Positions 17,641-25,656 of a stretch of 44,424 bases of DNA are shown piece after piece. The stretch is from Patescibacteria group bacterium (GTDB taxonomy: Bacteria; Patescibacteriota; Patescibacteriia; UBA9570; JAHJKD01). The notes beneath the pieces are model-generated. The model saw only the letters and a program-made list of their open reading frames with translations. It had not been told where the DNA came from and searched no databases. The DNA is taken from NCBI GenBank assembly GCA_018822435.1, contig JAHJKD010000010.1, positions 1-44,424 of the forward strand, read 5' to 3'. The translations under genes were made by a program, and so were the position numbers. The first letter of the stretch is position 1. Each line of letters starts with the position of its first letter.

Positions 17641-17814
17641 GTCCGGCTCCACTATCCCACGGCAAACCCGTGAGCAGTTAGCCCGACTGCCTGCTTTCGC
17701 AGTATATGAACAGAAGTCAAAAAGAGGTGCGCTACTCCTTTTTTGCTTCCGGTTGTATTTTAACCATGCCTATCTAATATTAAGGATTAAACATTATTCA
17801 TAAACAGATCAGTT

Positions 17815-18182
17815 ATAGAGAGCGGAAACCCCGTAGATACACTTTTTAAATGATAGAAGTAAAAAATGTAAAATTTCCGCTCCCTGAAACTGACCTGTTT
17901 CAGATAAAACTTAATTTAGATTTAGTTAAAATATAATAATAAAATAAAGGCATTAATAAACGCCCATATTACCTACGGGATTGTTAGCGCAATGATTTAA
18001 TTTTCAACCTTCTGGAATTGGCTTGGCTGCAAATGTGACAGCCGGCTCTGACCTATAAAAACTCTCTTCTCGCACCCAGAAGACACCTTCTCCTCAAAAT
18101 CTGCGAAATCGCATTAATCTGCAAAATCCCAGTTGTATCTACGGGGTTGAATTTTCATGAACAGGCCATTATACATGAAAAT
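17815..18182. other. Hairpin-rich noncoding region (candidate structured RNA or decayed element)
   Basis: No plausible ORF; nested/long-range complementarities incl. AACCCCGTAGATAC (~17827) / GTATCTACGGGGTT (~18134), CTGAAAC/GTTTCAG, ATTTTCATG/CATGAAAAT. Confidence 0.5.
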
Positions 18183-18234
18183 ATGATTTTGTCAATGGTT
18201 TTGGCTTAAATTTTGGCTAATATTAGGTAAATAA

Positions 18235-18290
18235 GAAAGCGGACATCACAATGTCCGCCCTCTGTAAATATAGGATGGCGGATGTGGTGA
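18235..18290. repeat. Tandem REP-like hairpin pair
   Basis: GCGGACAT-CACA-ATGTCCGC followed by GCGGATGT-GGTG-ACATCCGC, bounded by AAAGCGGA...TCCGCTTT. Confidence 0.8.
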
Positions 18291-18305
18291 CATCCGCTTT
18301 CAAAT

Positions 18306-19052
18306 TTACTTCAAATCATCCAAAACAGACTGCAAATAAGCTTCATCAACCGCCCCAGAAATCATTTGAACTTCACCGTCTTTATTGAAAACAATGGTAT
18401 TTGGCGTACCAGTAACTCCTGCTTCCAAAGCCATGTTATAATCCGCACTGATCTTATTATCATGTTCACCGGCTGAAAGACATATATCAAATTCAACTGT
18501 ATTCAAGCCTAAGTCGCCGGCTAATTGAGTATAAAATTCTTCACTAAGAGAGCTCTGATTTTCAAATAAGCCGGCATTGTATTCAAAGAACTTGCCTTGC
18601 GCGCCTGCACATTCAACGGCAACGGCCGCTGGCTGGGCTTGCGGATGGCTCTTTAAAGGAAAATGCTTGAATATCCATCGGATATTATCCTGATTAGCTT
18701 CAGCAAAAGTCTTCATAGTGGGATGAAATTTTGAACAGAACGGACATTGAAAATCAGAAAATTCCACAAAAGTCACGCTGGCATCAGGATTTCCATAAAT
18801 ATAATCAGCTTCAGTAATTGTTATTGCATCCGCGCTCAAGCCAGCCTCGGCCGGAGCTTTATTAACAGCAGCTGCATTAGTGTTAGAATTTGCCTCTGCT
18901 TCTTTGCCATCATCCTTGCCTGACATAGCTACTAAGATAGCCAGACTAAGAAGACTAAAAACACCGACACCAACAACAATACCTAGTACGAATACTAGAC
19001 GCGGGTTGGAGCCTTCAAACAATTGTTTCTTTTCAGACTTGTTTTCTTCCAT
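18306..19052 (-). CDS. DsbA-family thioredoxin-like disulfide oxidoreductase, membrane anchored
   Basis: TM then ASVTFVEFSDFQCPFCSKFHPTMKTF; GVTGTPNTIVFNKDG. Confidence 0.85.
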   Translation of the reverse strand: MEENKSEKKQLFEGSNPRLVFVLGIVVGVGVFSLLSLAILVAMSGKDDGKEAEANSNTNAAAVNKAPAEAGLSADAITITEADYIYGNPDASVTFVEFSDFQCPFCSKFHPTMKTFAEANQDNIRWIFKHFPLKSHPQAQPAAVAVECAGAQGKFFEYNAGLFENQSSLSEEFYTQLAGDLGLNTVEFDICLSAGEHDNKISADYNMALEAGVTGTPNTIVFNKDGEVQMISGAVDEAYLQSVLDDLK

Positions 19053-19114
19053 ATTTATTGTTTTTTAATAATTAAGTCTTATATAATTATAAAGTAATAA
19101 TAGTAAAAGTCAAT

Positions 19115-20362
19115 TTACGCATTCTTTATCAATATAATATCTCCCACATTAGTCCCTGTCGGCCCGGTGATCAAATGTCCGTGTATCTTCTTTAAACAAT
19201 TATAGGAATCGCTCTTGTTTAAAAACTCACTTATCTTCAGTCCTTTGGCATGGCAAATTTTCTGAGAATTATAACAAGCGACTGCTCCAGCCATAGGTTG
19301 CGGGGTTAATCCGTCCACGCCATCCGTAGCCAGTGATAATATACATATGCCCGGTTCCAGCTTTGGAATCGCAGCCAGCACTAATTCCTGGTTTCGTCCG
19401 CCATGGCCCTTGCCTCTTACCGTCACTGTAGTTTCTCCTCCGGCTATCAATAATGCCGGCTTTTCCATTTTTTTAATTTCTTTAATAAGCATCTTAGCCA
19501 CCTCTCTGGCTTCTCCCTCCAATTCCGAAGTTAATACCCGGCAATCACATTTATTTTTAATAGCTTCCAGAGCCAGCTTATTCGAGCCAATTATAAAATT
19601 TTTAACCTTGCCTTTTGGCAAAGATTTGGGGCTTTCATTTTCTAATACGATCTTTTCTAATTTTTTATTTCTTTTTTTACAATATTTTTTTAATATCCTG
19701 GCTGCATCCTGAGAAGTAGTCGGATCAGCCACAGTTGGCCCACTGGCGATCATGTCTAATGGATCGCCTATTACGTCAGATATATAAAGGCCGATCAAAG
19801 TAGCCGGCATTGCTGCCTCCGCTAATCTGCCGCCTTTGATTTTAGAAGCATGCTTGCGAATAGTATTGATTTCTTTTATATTTGCTCCGCATTTCAATAA
19901 ATCATCAGTCAATTTAATTTTCTCCTTCAAAGTCAGCCCTTCAGCTGGTAATGGCAATAAAGCAGAGCCTCCGCCAGATATCAAGGCAATTACCAAATCG
20001 CCTTCTTGCGCTTTTTCACAAATCTTTAATATCTTTTTTGCGCCACTAACTCCGGAAGCCGTCGGGTGAGGATGTCCGGCTTTAGTTACGCTAATCGGGC
20101 CGATTTTGTTTTGATAAGCATCAGGCACATTAATATGTCCGGCTTTAATTTTTTTGCCCAATATTTTATAAGTTTCTTCAGCCATAGGCAGGGAGGCTTT
20201 GCCCGCACCCACGACGAAAATATTATTATAGCTTGAAGTATCAGGAAAATTTTCTCTTACCAGCTTCTTGGGTTCAATCGCTTTTAAAATAATTTCCGCA
20301 AAATCAAGAAGTTCTCCTGCTTCAGGAAAATCATTTTTCAAGGCTTGCTTGTTTTTTATCAT
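19115..20362 (-). CDS. Glycerate 2-kinase (MOFRL family)
   Basis: GAGKASLPMAEE, GHPHPTASGVSGAKKIL, LISGGGSALLPLP, GGETTVTVRGKGHGGRNQELVLAA; start refined to 20362 giving a 4-bp overlap with the upstream gene. Confidence 0.85.
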   Translation of the reverse strand: MIKNKQALKNDFPEAGELLDFAEIILKAIEPKKLVRENFPDTSSYNNIFVVGAGKASLPMAEETYKILGKKIKAGHINVPDAYQNKIGPISVTKAGHPHPTASGVSGAKKILKICEKAQEGDLVIALISGGGSALLPLPAEGLTLKEKIKLTDDLLKCGANIKEINTIRKHASKIKGGRLAEAAMPATLIGLYISDVIGDPLDMIASGPTVADPTTSQDAARILKKYCKKRNKKLEKIVLENESPKSLPKGKVKNFIIGSNKLALEAIKNKCDCRVLTSELEGEAREVAKMLIKEIKKMEKPALLIAGGETTVTVRGKGHGGRNQELVLAAIPKLEPGICILSLATDGVDGLTPQPMAGAVACYNSQKICHAKGLKISEFLNKSDSYNCLKKIHGHLITGPTGTNVGDIILIKNA

Positions 20363-21330
20363 GGATTCAGTATAGAAACAGGCTCTTCGCCTTCTATTAA
20401 TGTTCCGATTATATTCTGTGCCGCAACTTTGGCCATAGCTGACCTGGCTTCCCACGTAGCTGATCCGGTGTGCGGCGTCATGGTCACGTTATCCATTTTT
20501 TTCAGGCCCGGATTTATTTCCGGCTCATCTTCGAATACATCCAGTCCCGCTCCGGCAATTTCCTTGTTTTCCAAAGCATCTGCCAAAGCTTGCTCATCTA
20601 TGATCGGGCCGCGGGCAGTATTGATGATAAAAGCGCTATTCTTCATCTTCTTGAATTCATTGTCCGAAAACATGTGCCTTGTCTCCCTTGTCAATGGCAC
20701 ATGAATGGAAATAAAATCAGCTTGTTCAAGCATATCGTCAAAACCAACTTGCTTGGCGCTAAGTTCTTGCTCCAATTCTTTATTTCCCCCTCGATCAGTA
20801 TATATGATATTCATGCCAAAACCTTTGTAGGCCATTCTCGCTGCTTCTGAACCTATTCTGCCCGCGCCAACTATGCCCAACGTCTTTCCTTTCAATTCCA
20901 CGCCCAGCATATACATCGGGCCCCAGCCCTTGTATTTTCCTTTACGCATTATTTCATCTCCTTCAATTAACCTTTTTGTCAATCCGAATAAGTGGGCAAA
21001 TACGCATTCAGCTGTTGATGTTGTTAATACTTCAGGAGTATTACCAACTTTTACTCCTCTTTCCGTGCAAGCATTAATATCAATATTGTCAGTCCCGACG
21101 GCAAAATTTGAAACAATTTTTAAATTGGGATTCTGATCGAGCAGTTCACCGTCCACCCGATCGGTCAGGATGGTAAGCACGGCATCATGCTGAGAGATGG
21201 CACCGGACAATTCGTCCCGGGAAATGGGTGAATCTTTTTTTCTGACCTTCACCTTAAAATGTTGCTCTAACATTTCAATTCCATTGTCTGGAATAGGTCT
21301 GGTAATAAAAATTTTATGTTTTTCACTCAT
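20359..21330 (-). CDS. D-2-hydroxyacid dehydrogenase (glyoxylate/hydroxypyruvate reductase-like)
   Basis: LGIVGAGRIGSEAARMAYKGFGMNIIYTDR NAD site; GLDVFEDEPEINPGLKKMDNVTMTPHTGSAT. Confidence 0.88.
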   Translation of the reverse strand: MSEKHKIFITRPIPDNGIEMLEQHFKVKVRKKDSPISRDELSGAISQHDAVLTILTDRVDGELLDQNPNLKIVSNFAVGTDNIDINACTERGVKVGNTPEVLTTSTAECVFAHLFGLTKRLIEGDEIMRKGKYKGWGPMYMLGVELKGKTLGIVGAGRIGSEAARMAYKGFGMNIIYTDRGGNKELEQELSAKQVGFDDMLEQADFISIHVPLTRETRHMFSDNEFKKMKNSAFIINTARGPIIDEQALADALENKEIAGAGLDVFEDEPEINPGLKKMDNVTMTPHTGSATWEARSAMAKVAAQNIIGTLIEGEEPVSILNP

Positions 21331-21665
21331 GATTTTCTTTCTTCAATAATTTTAAATTCATAGTTCAAAAAATAACTCAAGACCGTCCTGATCGCCACGA
21401 TCAGGGCCAATTGCCCGAGTTCGCTCCAACTAGGCAAAAATATGGTCTGGAAAACATCAGCGGCAATAAAAAATTCCAGGCCCAATAAGATGTAGCGGCC
21501 AAATTCCAGTCGGATCTCATCGAGTTCCCGCACATTGTATTTGTGCAGTTTGTGTGAAAGTTTCTTTATGAAATGATAGGAAGACTCGATCATGCCGAAA
21601 AGTATCACGGCTCCTCCGATAATCTTTATGATTAGAGTAATCCAGTCAACTAATTGTTCTGCCAT
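21327..21665 (-). CDS. DUF1622-family membrane protein
   Basis: LGRYILLGLEFFIAADVFQTIFLPSWSELGQLALIVAIRTVLSYFLNYE. Confidence 0.8.
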   Translation of the reverse strand: MAEQLVDWITLIIKIIGGAVILFGMIESSYHFIKKLSHKLHKYNVRELDEIRLEFGRYILLGLEFFIAADVFQTIFLPSWSELGQLALIVAIRTVLSYFLNYEFKIIEERKS

Positions 21666-21674
21666 ATTTTTAAA

Positions 21675-22646
21675 TTAATTTTTTCTTCGAATGACCTTTT
21701 TCACGGCTTTAACGATATCGATCGCGCGCATGCCGTATTTGTCCATAAGTTCGGCCGGCTCGCCTGATTCACCGAAGGAATCCTGCATGCCCACAAATTC
21801 CATAGGCACAGGTGATTCTTTTGCCAGCACTTCAGCCACCGCTGACCCCATGCCGCCTAAGACTTGATGCTCTTCCGCTGTAACAACTGCTCCGGTCTTA
21901 GCTGCAGATTTTGCCAGTGTGGCCGCATCAATCGGTTTAATAGTATGATTATTAATTACCTCTGCTTTAATATTATCTTTTTCAAGCAACTTGGCCGCAT
22001 ATAGCGCTTCATATACTAATTGGCCACACGCTATTATGCTTACATCTGTACCCGTCTTAAAAATTTCTGCTTTGCCAATTTTATAAACCGAATTTTTTGT
22101 TGTAACTACAGGAACCTTTTCTCTTCCAAACCTGATATAAACAGGCCCTTTCTCTTTATAAGCCGCCATCGTAGCTTTATATGTTTCTTCATGGTCACAA
22201 GGCGCTAAAACAGTAAGATCTGGCAAGCATCTAGTAATGGCAATATCTTCTAAGGCCTGATGAGTAGCTCCGTCCGGCCCGACAGATATTCCGGCATGGC
22301 CGCCGCAAAAAATCACATGTTGTTTTCCATAACATACTGACACCCTTAACTGGTCCCAGCTTCTGCCTGGTGAAAATACGGCATATGTGCCGGTAAACGG
22401 AGTTAATCCGCTATGCGCCAAACCAGCTGAAGCCGACATCATGTTTTGTTCCTGAATGCCTGTTTCAATAAACCTTTCCGGAAATTCTTTTTTAAAGCCT
22501 CCTAATTTAACTGAATCAGTCAAATCAGCGCTCATGACCACTACTTCCTTGTGCTTTTTTCCCAATTCAACAATCGCATCCCCCCACCCGGATCTCATGT
22601 AATCCATGTCCGGATCTTTTGAAGTCGCCTTTTTTGCTAGAGCCAT
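21675..22646 (-). CDS. Transketolase, C-terminal subunit
   Basis: YMRSGWGDAIVELGKKHKEVVVMSADLTDS, RFIETGIQEQNMMSASAGLA. Confidence 0.9.
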   Translation of the reverse strand: MALAKKATSKDPDMDYMRSGWGDAIVELGKKHKEVVVMSADLTDSVKLGGFKKEFPERFIETGIQEQNMMSASAGLAHSGLTPFTGTYAVFSPGRSWDQLRVSVCYGKQHVIFCGGHAGISVGPDGATHQALEDIAITRCLPDLTVLAPCDHEETYKATMAAYKEKGPVYIRFGREKVPVVTTKNSVYKIGKAEIFKTGTDVSIIACGQLVYEALYAAKLLEKDNIKAEVINNHTIKPIDAATLAKSAAKTGAVVTAEEHQVLGGMGSAVAEVLAKESPVPMEFVGMQDSFGESGEPAELMDKYGMRAIDIVKAVKKVIRRKN

Positions 22647-22679
22647 ATATATATTATTTATTTATTATTTATCCTGAGT

Positions 22680-23450
22680 TTATCGAAGGATTTTTAATAA
22701 TTTATTGTGTATTTTTCCATTACTAACTAATACTTCTTGAAGCGGGTTGAACGGCTGCCATCTTTTTCCTTGAATATTTGTAATCTTTCCTCCGGCCTCT
22801 TGTAATATTAATCCTCCTGCGGCAATATCCCATGGCCATGCCCCGGCAACCACACACGCGTCACTCTTGCCGCTTGCTACTAATACTAAATCATTTACAG
22901 CCGAATTAATATTATAAAGCCAACTAGAATATTCAGAAAATTTTCTTCGCACTTGCGCGTAAAAATCATTATCAGTTCTGCTCCTTACGCTATCTATTCC
23001 CAATGCTGCGTCTTCCAATTCATTTTCTGAACTAACATGAATTCTCTCTCCGTTCAAATAAGCGCCCTTGCCTTTCTGTGCTAAATAAAACTTATCATGT
23101 ACTGGAATATAGATGCTGCCTAGGATAATTTCTTTCTTTCTCGCCAGGGCAATAGTCACCCCAAAAATGGGTATACCATTTACAAAATTACGCGTGCCAT
23201 CCAGAGGATCAATAATCCAGGTATAATCACTGTCTTGCCTTAATTCTCCTGCCTCCTCTGCCAGGATATTAGCTTCTGGAAAATTCTTCTCTATCGCATT
23301 AATAATAATCTTTTCCGACTGTAAATCCGCTTCTGTGACAAAATCTCCTTTTCCCGATTTCGTCTTCTGCGATAAAGTTTTTCCAAAATTCTTTTTTAAA
23401 GAGCGACCAGCCTTACGGATCGTATCTTCTAAAAATTCTGTCTTATTCAT
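22680..23450 (-). CDS. Inositol monophosphatase family protein
   Basis: GDFVTEADLQSE, ILAEEAG, TWIIDPLDGTRNFVNGIPIFGVTIAL, WPWDIAAGGLILQEAGG. Confidence 0.92.
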   Translation of the reverse strand: MNKTEFLEDTIRKAGRSLKKNFGKTLSQKTKSGKGDFVTEADLQSEKIIINAIEKNFPEANILAEEAGELRQDSDYTWIIDPLDGTRNFVNGIPIFGVTIALARKKEIILGSIYIPVHDKFYLAQKGKGAYLNGERIHVSSENELEDAALGIDSVRSRTDNDFYAQVRRKFSEYSSWLYNINSAVNDLVLVASGKSDACVVAGAWPWDIAAGGLILQEAGGKITNIQGKRWQPFNPLQEVLVSNGKIHNKLLKILR

Positions 23451-23451
23451 A

Positions 23452-24285
23452 TTAAGAACGTTCCCGGCCCATCAATTCTTTCAAGGCTTTCTTGCCTTGT
23501 TCCTGGTCCGGCGCAATGCCGTGCCAGGCGGCATCATTTTCCCAGTCACATACTCCTTTGCCCATAACTGTGTTGGCCAAAACAAATGTTGGTTTGCTAT
23601 GGATCTTTCTGGATCTTTCCAGGGCCTCCACGACTTCATGCATATTATTTCCGTCTATTTCAATTACATGAAAACCAAATGCCTTCATTTTATCGGCCAG
23701 CGGTTCAAGCGCCATAACGTCTTCTGTGTCACCGTCAATCTGTAAAAAATTCCGGTCGCAAATCACAGTCAGGTTGTCCAGTTCAAAATGCGCGGCAAAC
23801 ATGAATGCTTCCCAGGCCAGGCCTTCTTCTATTTCCCCGTCTCCGACCATGCAAAACACATAATTGTCCTTGTCTTGTATTTTCAATCCTTTTGCCAGGC
23901 CGACAGCATTGGAAACTCCCTGTCCCAGTGAACCAGTGGGAAGTTCTACGCCTGGACAATAAGTATTGGGATGGCCTTGTAATATTGTTCCTAATTTTCT
24001 TAAAGTCATTAATTCTTTAGAGGGGAAATAACCAGCTCTTGCCAAAGTAGCAAATAACACCGGGGCAATATGTCCATTTGATAAAACAAAATAATCCCGA
24101 TCTTTCCAAGCCGGTTTTTTTGGATCATGTTTAAGAACATTGAAATATAAAGCTGTCATAATATCAGCTGTGCCCAGTGATCCGCCGGTATGGCCTGATC
24201 CGGCCTCCACCAACATCTTTACAATATCCTGCCTGATTAAATTAGCTGTTTTTTCCAGCTTGCCTAAATTACAGACTTTTTCCAT
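23452..24285 (-). CDS. Transketolase, N-terminal subunit
   Basis: SGHTGGSLGTADIMTALYF, DYFVLSNGHIAPVLFATLARAGYF, TGSLGQGVSNAVGLAKG, VGDGEIEEG. Confidence 0.92.
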   Translation of the reverse strand: MEKVCNLGKLEKTANLIRQDIVKMLVEAGSGHTGGSLGTADIMTALYFNVLKHDPKKPAWKDRDYFVLSNGHIAPVLFATLARAGYFPSKELMTLRKLGTILQGHPNTYCPGVELPTGSLGQGVSNAVGLAKGLKIQDKDNYVFCMVGDGEIEEGLAWEAFMFAAHFELDNLTVICDRNFLQIDGDTEDVMALEPLADKMKAFGFHVIEIDGNNMHEVVEALERSRKIHSKPTFVLANTVMGKGVCDWENDAAWHGIAPDQEQGKKALKELMGRERS

Positions 24286-24302
24286 ATTGAAAAATTGAAT
24301 TA

Positions 24303-24923
24303 TTATTTAGCTAAATTTTCAATTGCCTGCGCAATATTATCTGTTTTAAAAATAGCAGAGTTAGCCGCTAATATATTTGCGCCCGCATTTACTATCTGTT
24401 TTTTATGCGCCATATCCACTCCTCCATCTACCGCAATATTCATGTCTGGTTTTAATTCTCGTAAATATTTTATCTTTTCAATTACATCACCGTTAAAAGC
24501 TTGGCCGGAAAAACCCGGTTCTACTCCCATGACCAAAATCATGCTGAATTTATCCAAGTCGTCTTTAATGTCATAGGACGAAGTTTTTGGATTAACGGCA
24601 ATTCCCAATTTCTTGCCTATGCTCTCCGCCATTTTAATGACTTCATCAATATTGCCAATGGCTTCTTTATGAACAATAATTTCATTTACATTGGGAATGT
24701 CCCATTTTTTTAAATGCAAGCTGGGATGCTTCACCATTAAATGAGGGACCACTTCAATGCCCAATTCAGCAATCTGAGCCGGATCAGTAAAAGTATTATT
24801 AGGCACGAATTCTCCATCCATTACATCGAGATGGATCTTTTTAACATAAGGTTTTACCTCTTCTACCCTTTTTTTTACGTCTTCAAAATTGGCCTCCAAA
24901 ATTGCTGGTCTTACTTCAGGCAT
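24303..24923 (-). CDS. rpe: Ribulose-phosphate 3-epimerase
   Basis: IHLDVMDGEFVPNNTF, VMGVEPGFSGQAF, IAVDGGVDMAHKKQIVNAGANILAANSAIF. Confidence 0.9.
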   Translation of the reverse strand: MPEVRPAILEANFEDVKKRVEEVKPYVKKIHLDVMDGEFVPNNTFTDPAQIAELGIEVVPHLMVKHPSLHLKKWDIPNVNEIIVHKEAIGNIDEVIKMAESIGKKLGIAVNPKTSSYDIKDDLDKFSMILVMGVEPGFSGQAFNGDVIEKIKYLRELKPDMNIAVDGGVDMAHKKQIVNAGANILAANSAIFKTDNIAQAIENLAK

Positions 24924-24927
24924 TTGT

Positions 24928-25365
24928 TTATGGTTTAATTCTATTTAGTTTAATTATTCTTTTTTTATATCTGGCTTTTTTTAAAGTTTTAGCAAATAAA
25001 AAAGTATCTATAATTTTTTTCCAGTCTTTTGGCCTGTCTTCCCGGCCTGATAAGGCCAAAATATTTATATCATTATGTTCCCTGGCTTGTTTGGCAATCT
25101 TATTGCTCCAGCAAAGGCCGGCCCGGGCGCCTTTGATCTTATTAGCGGCCATACTCATCATAATGCCTGATCCGCATATGATAATACCTCGATTTTTTTT
25201 ATCTTTACGGACTTCCTTGGCAACTTTTACGGCATAATCAGAAGCATCAACACTTTCCTTGGAATATGTGCCCATATCTTCAAATTGGATTTTTTTTTCG
25301 TCCAGATACTTCTTAACCTGCTCCTTAAGATCATATCCTGCGTGGTCAGCACCTAAATATATCAT
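24928..25365 (-). CDS. rpiB: Ribose 5-phosphate isomerase B
   Basis: YLGADHAGYDLKEQVKKYL, GIIICGSGIMMSMAANKIKGARAGLCW. Confidence 0.92.
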   Translation of the reverse strand: MIYLGADHAGYDLKEQVKKYLDEKKIQFEDMGTYSKESVDASDYAVKVAKEVRKDKKNRGIIICGSGIMMSMAANKIKGARAGLCWSNKIAKQAREHNDINILALSGREDRPKDWKKIIDTFLFAKTLKKARYKKRIIKLNRIKP

Positions 25366-25390
25366 GCTGATATTATAACATAAATTTTTT
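25366..25390 (-). promoter_or_regulatory. Extended -10 promoter of rpiB, leaderless geometry
   Basis: Minus strand TGTTATAAT-ATCAGC-ATG. Confidence 0.55.
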
Positions 25391-25398
25391 CTTTTGTG

Positions 25399-25656
25399 CT
25401 ATTTTTCACCTTCAATTTCTTTCAAAATCCAAGATTCTCCTTTAGTTTTTATAATATTTATCTGCCAACCTTCAGCTATCGTTCCTTCAGCCAGCATTTT
25501 CAGGTTAAATTCTAAATTTTCCGGTGATATTTCTTCGCCATGTTCAATTAAGGTGCCTAATTCAATCGTAATTGATTTGATATTTTTAAGCCCGCTTATT
25601 TTAGCCTGTTCCAAGGCAATCTTAAAAATGCGATCAGCTTCGTGAAGATCGTGCAT
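25399..25656 (-). CDS. HypA-like protein lacking the zinc-binding CxxC domain
   Basis: MHDLHEADRIFKIALEQAKISGLKNIKSITIELGTL...NLKMLAEGTIAEGWQINI resembles the HypA/HybF N-terminal fold; no Cys pairs. Confidence 0.6.
   Translation of the reverse strand: MHDLHEADRIFKIALEQAKISGLKNIKSITIELGTLIEHGEEISPENLEFNLKMLAEGTIAEGWQINIIKTKGESWILKEIEGEK

Noticed and set aside
16618-17673. 351-aa + strand ORF opposite the SPFH-like gene
   Set aside because: Long antisense ORFs are expected in GC-rich coding DNA; composition is low-complexity and no domain is recognisable, while the minus-strand ORF has an SD and a plausible fold.
17815-18182. tmRNA, RNase P RNA or retron ncRNA
   Set aside because: No tag-peptide or T-arm, no recognisable RNase P core motifs, and no reverse transcriptase nearby; kept only as an unassigned structured region.
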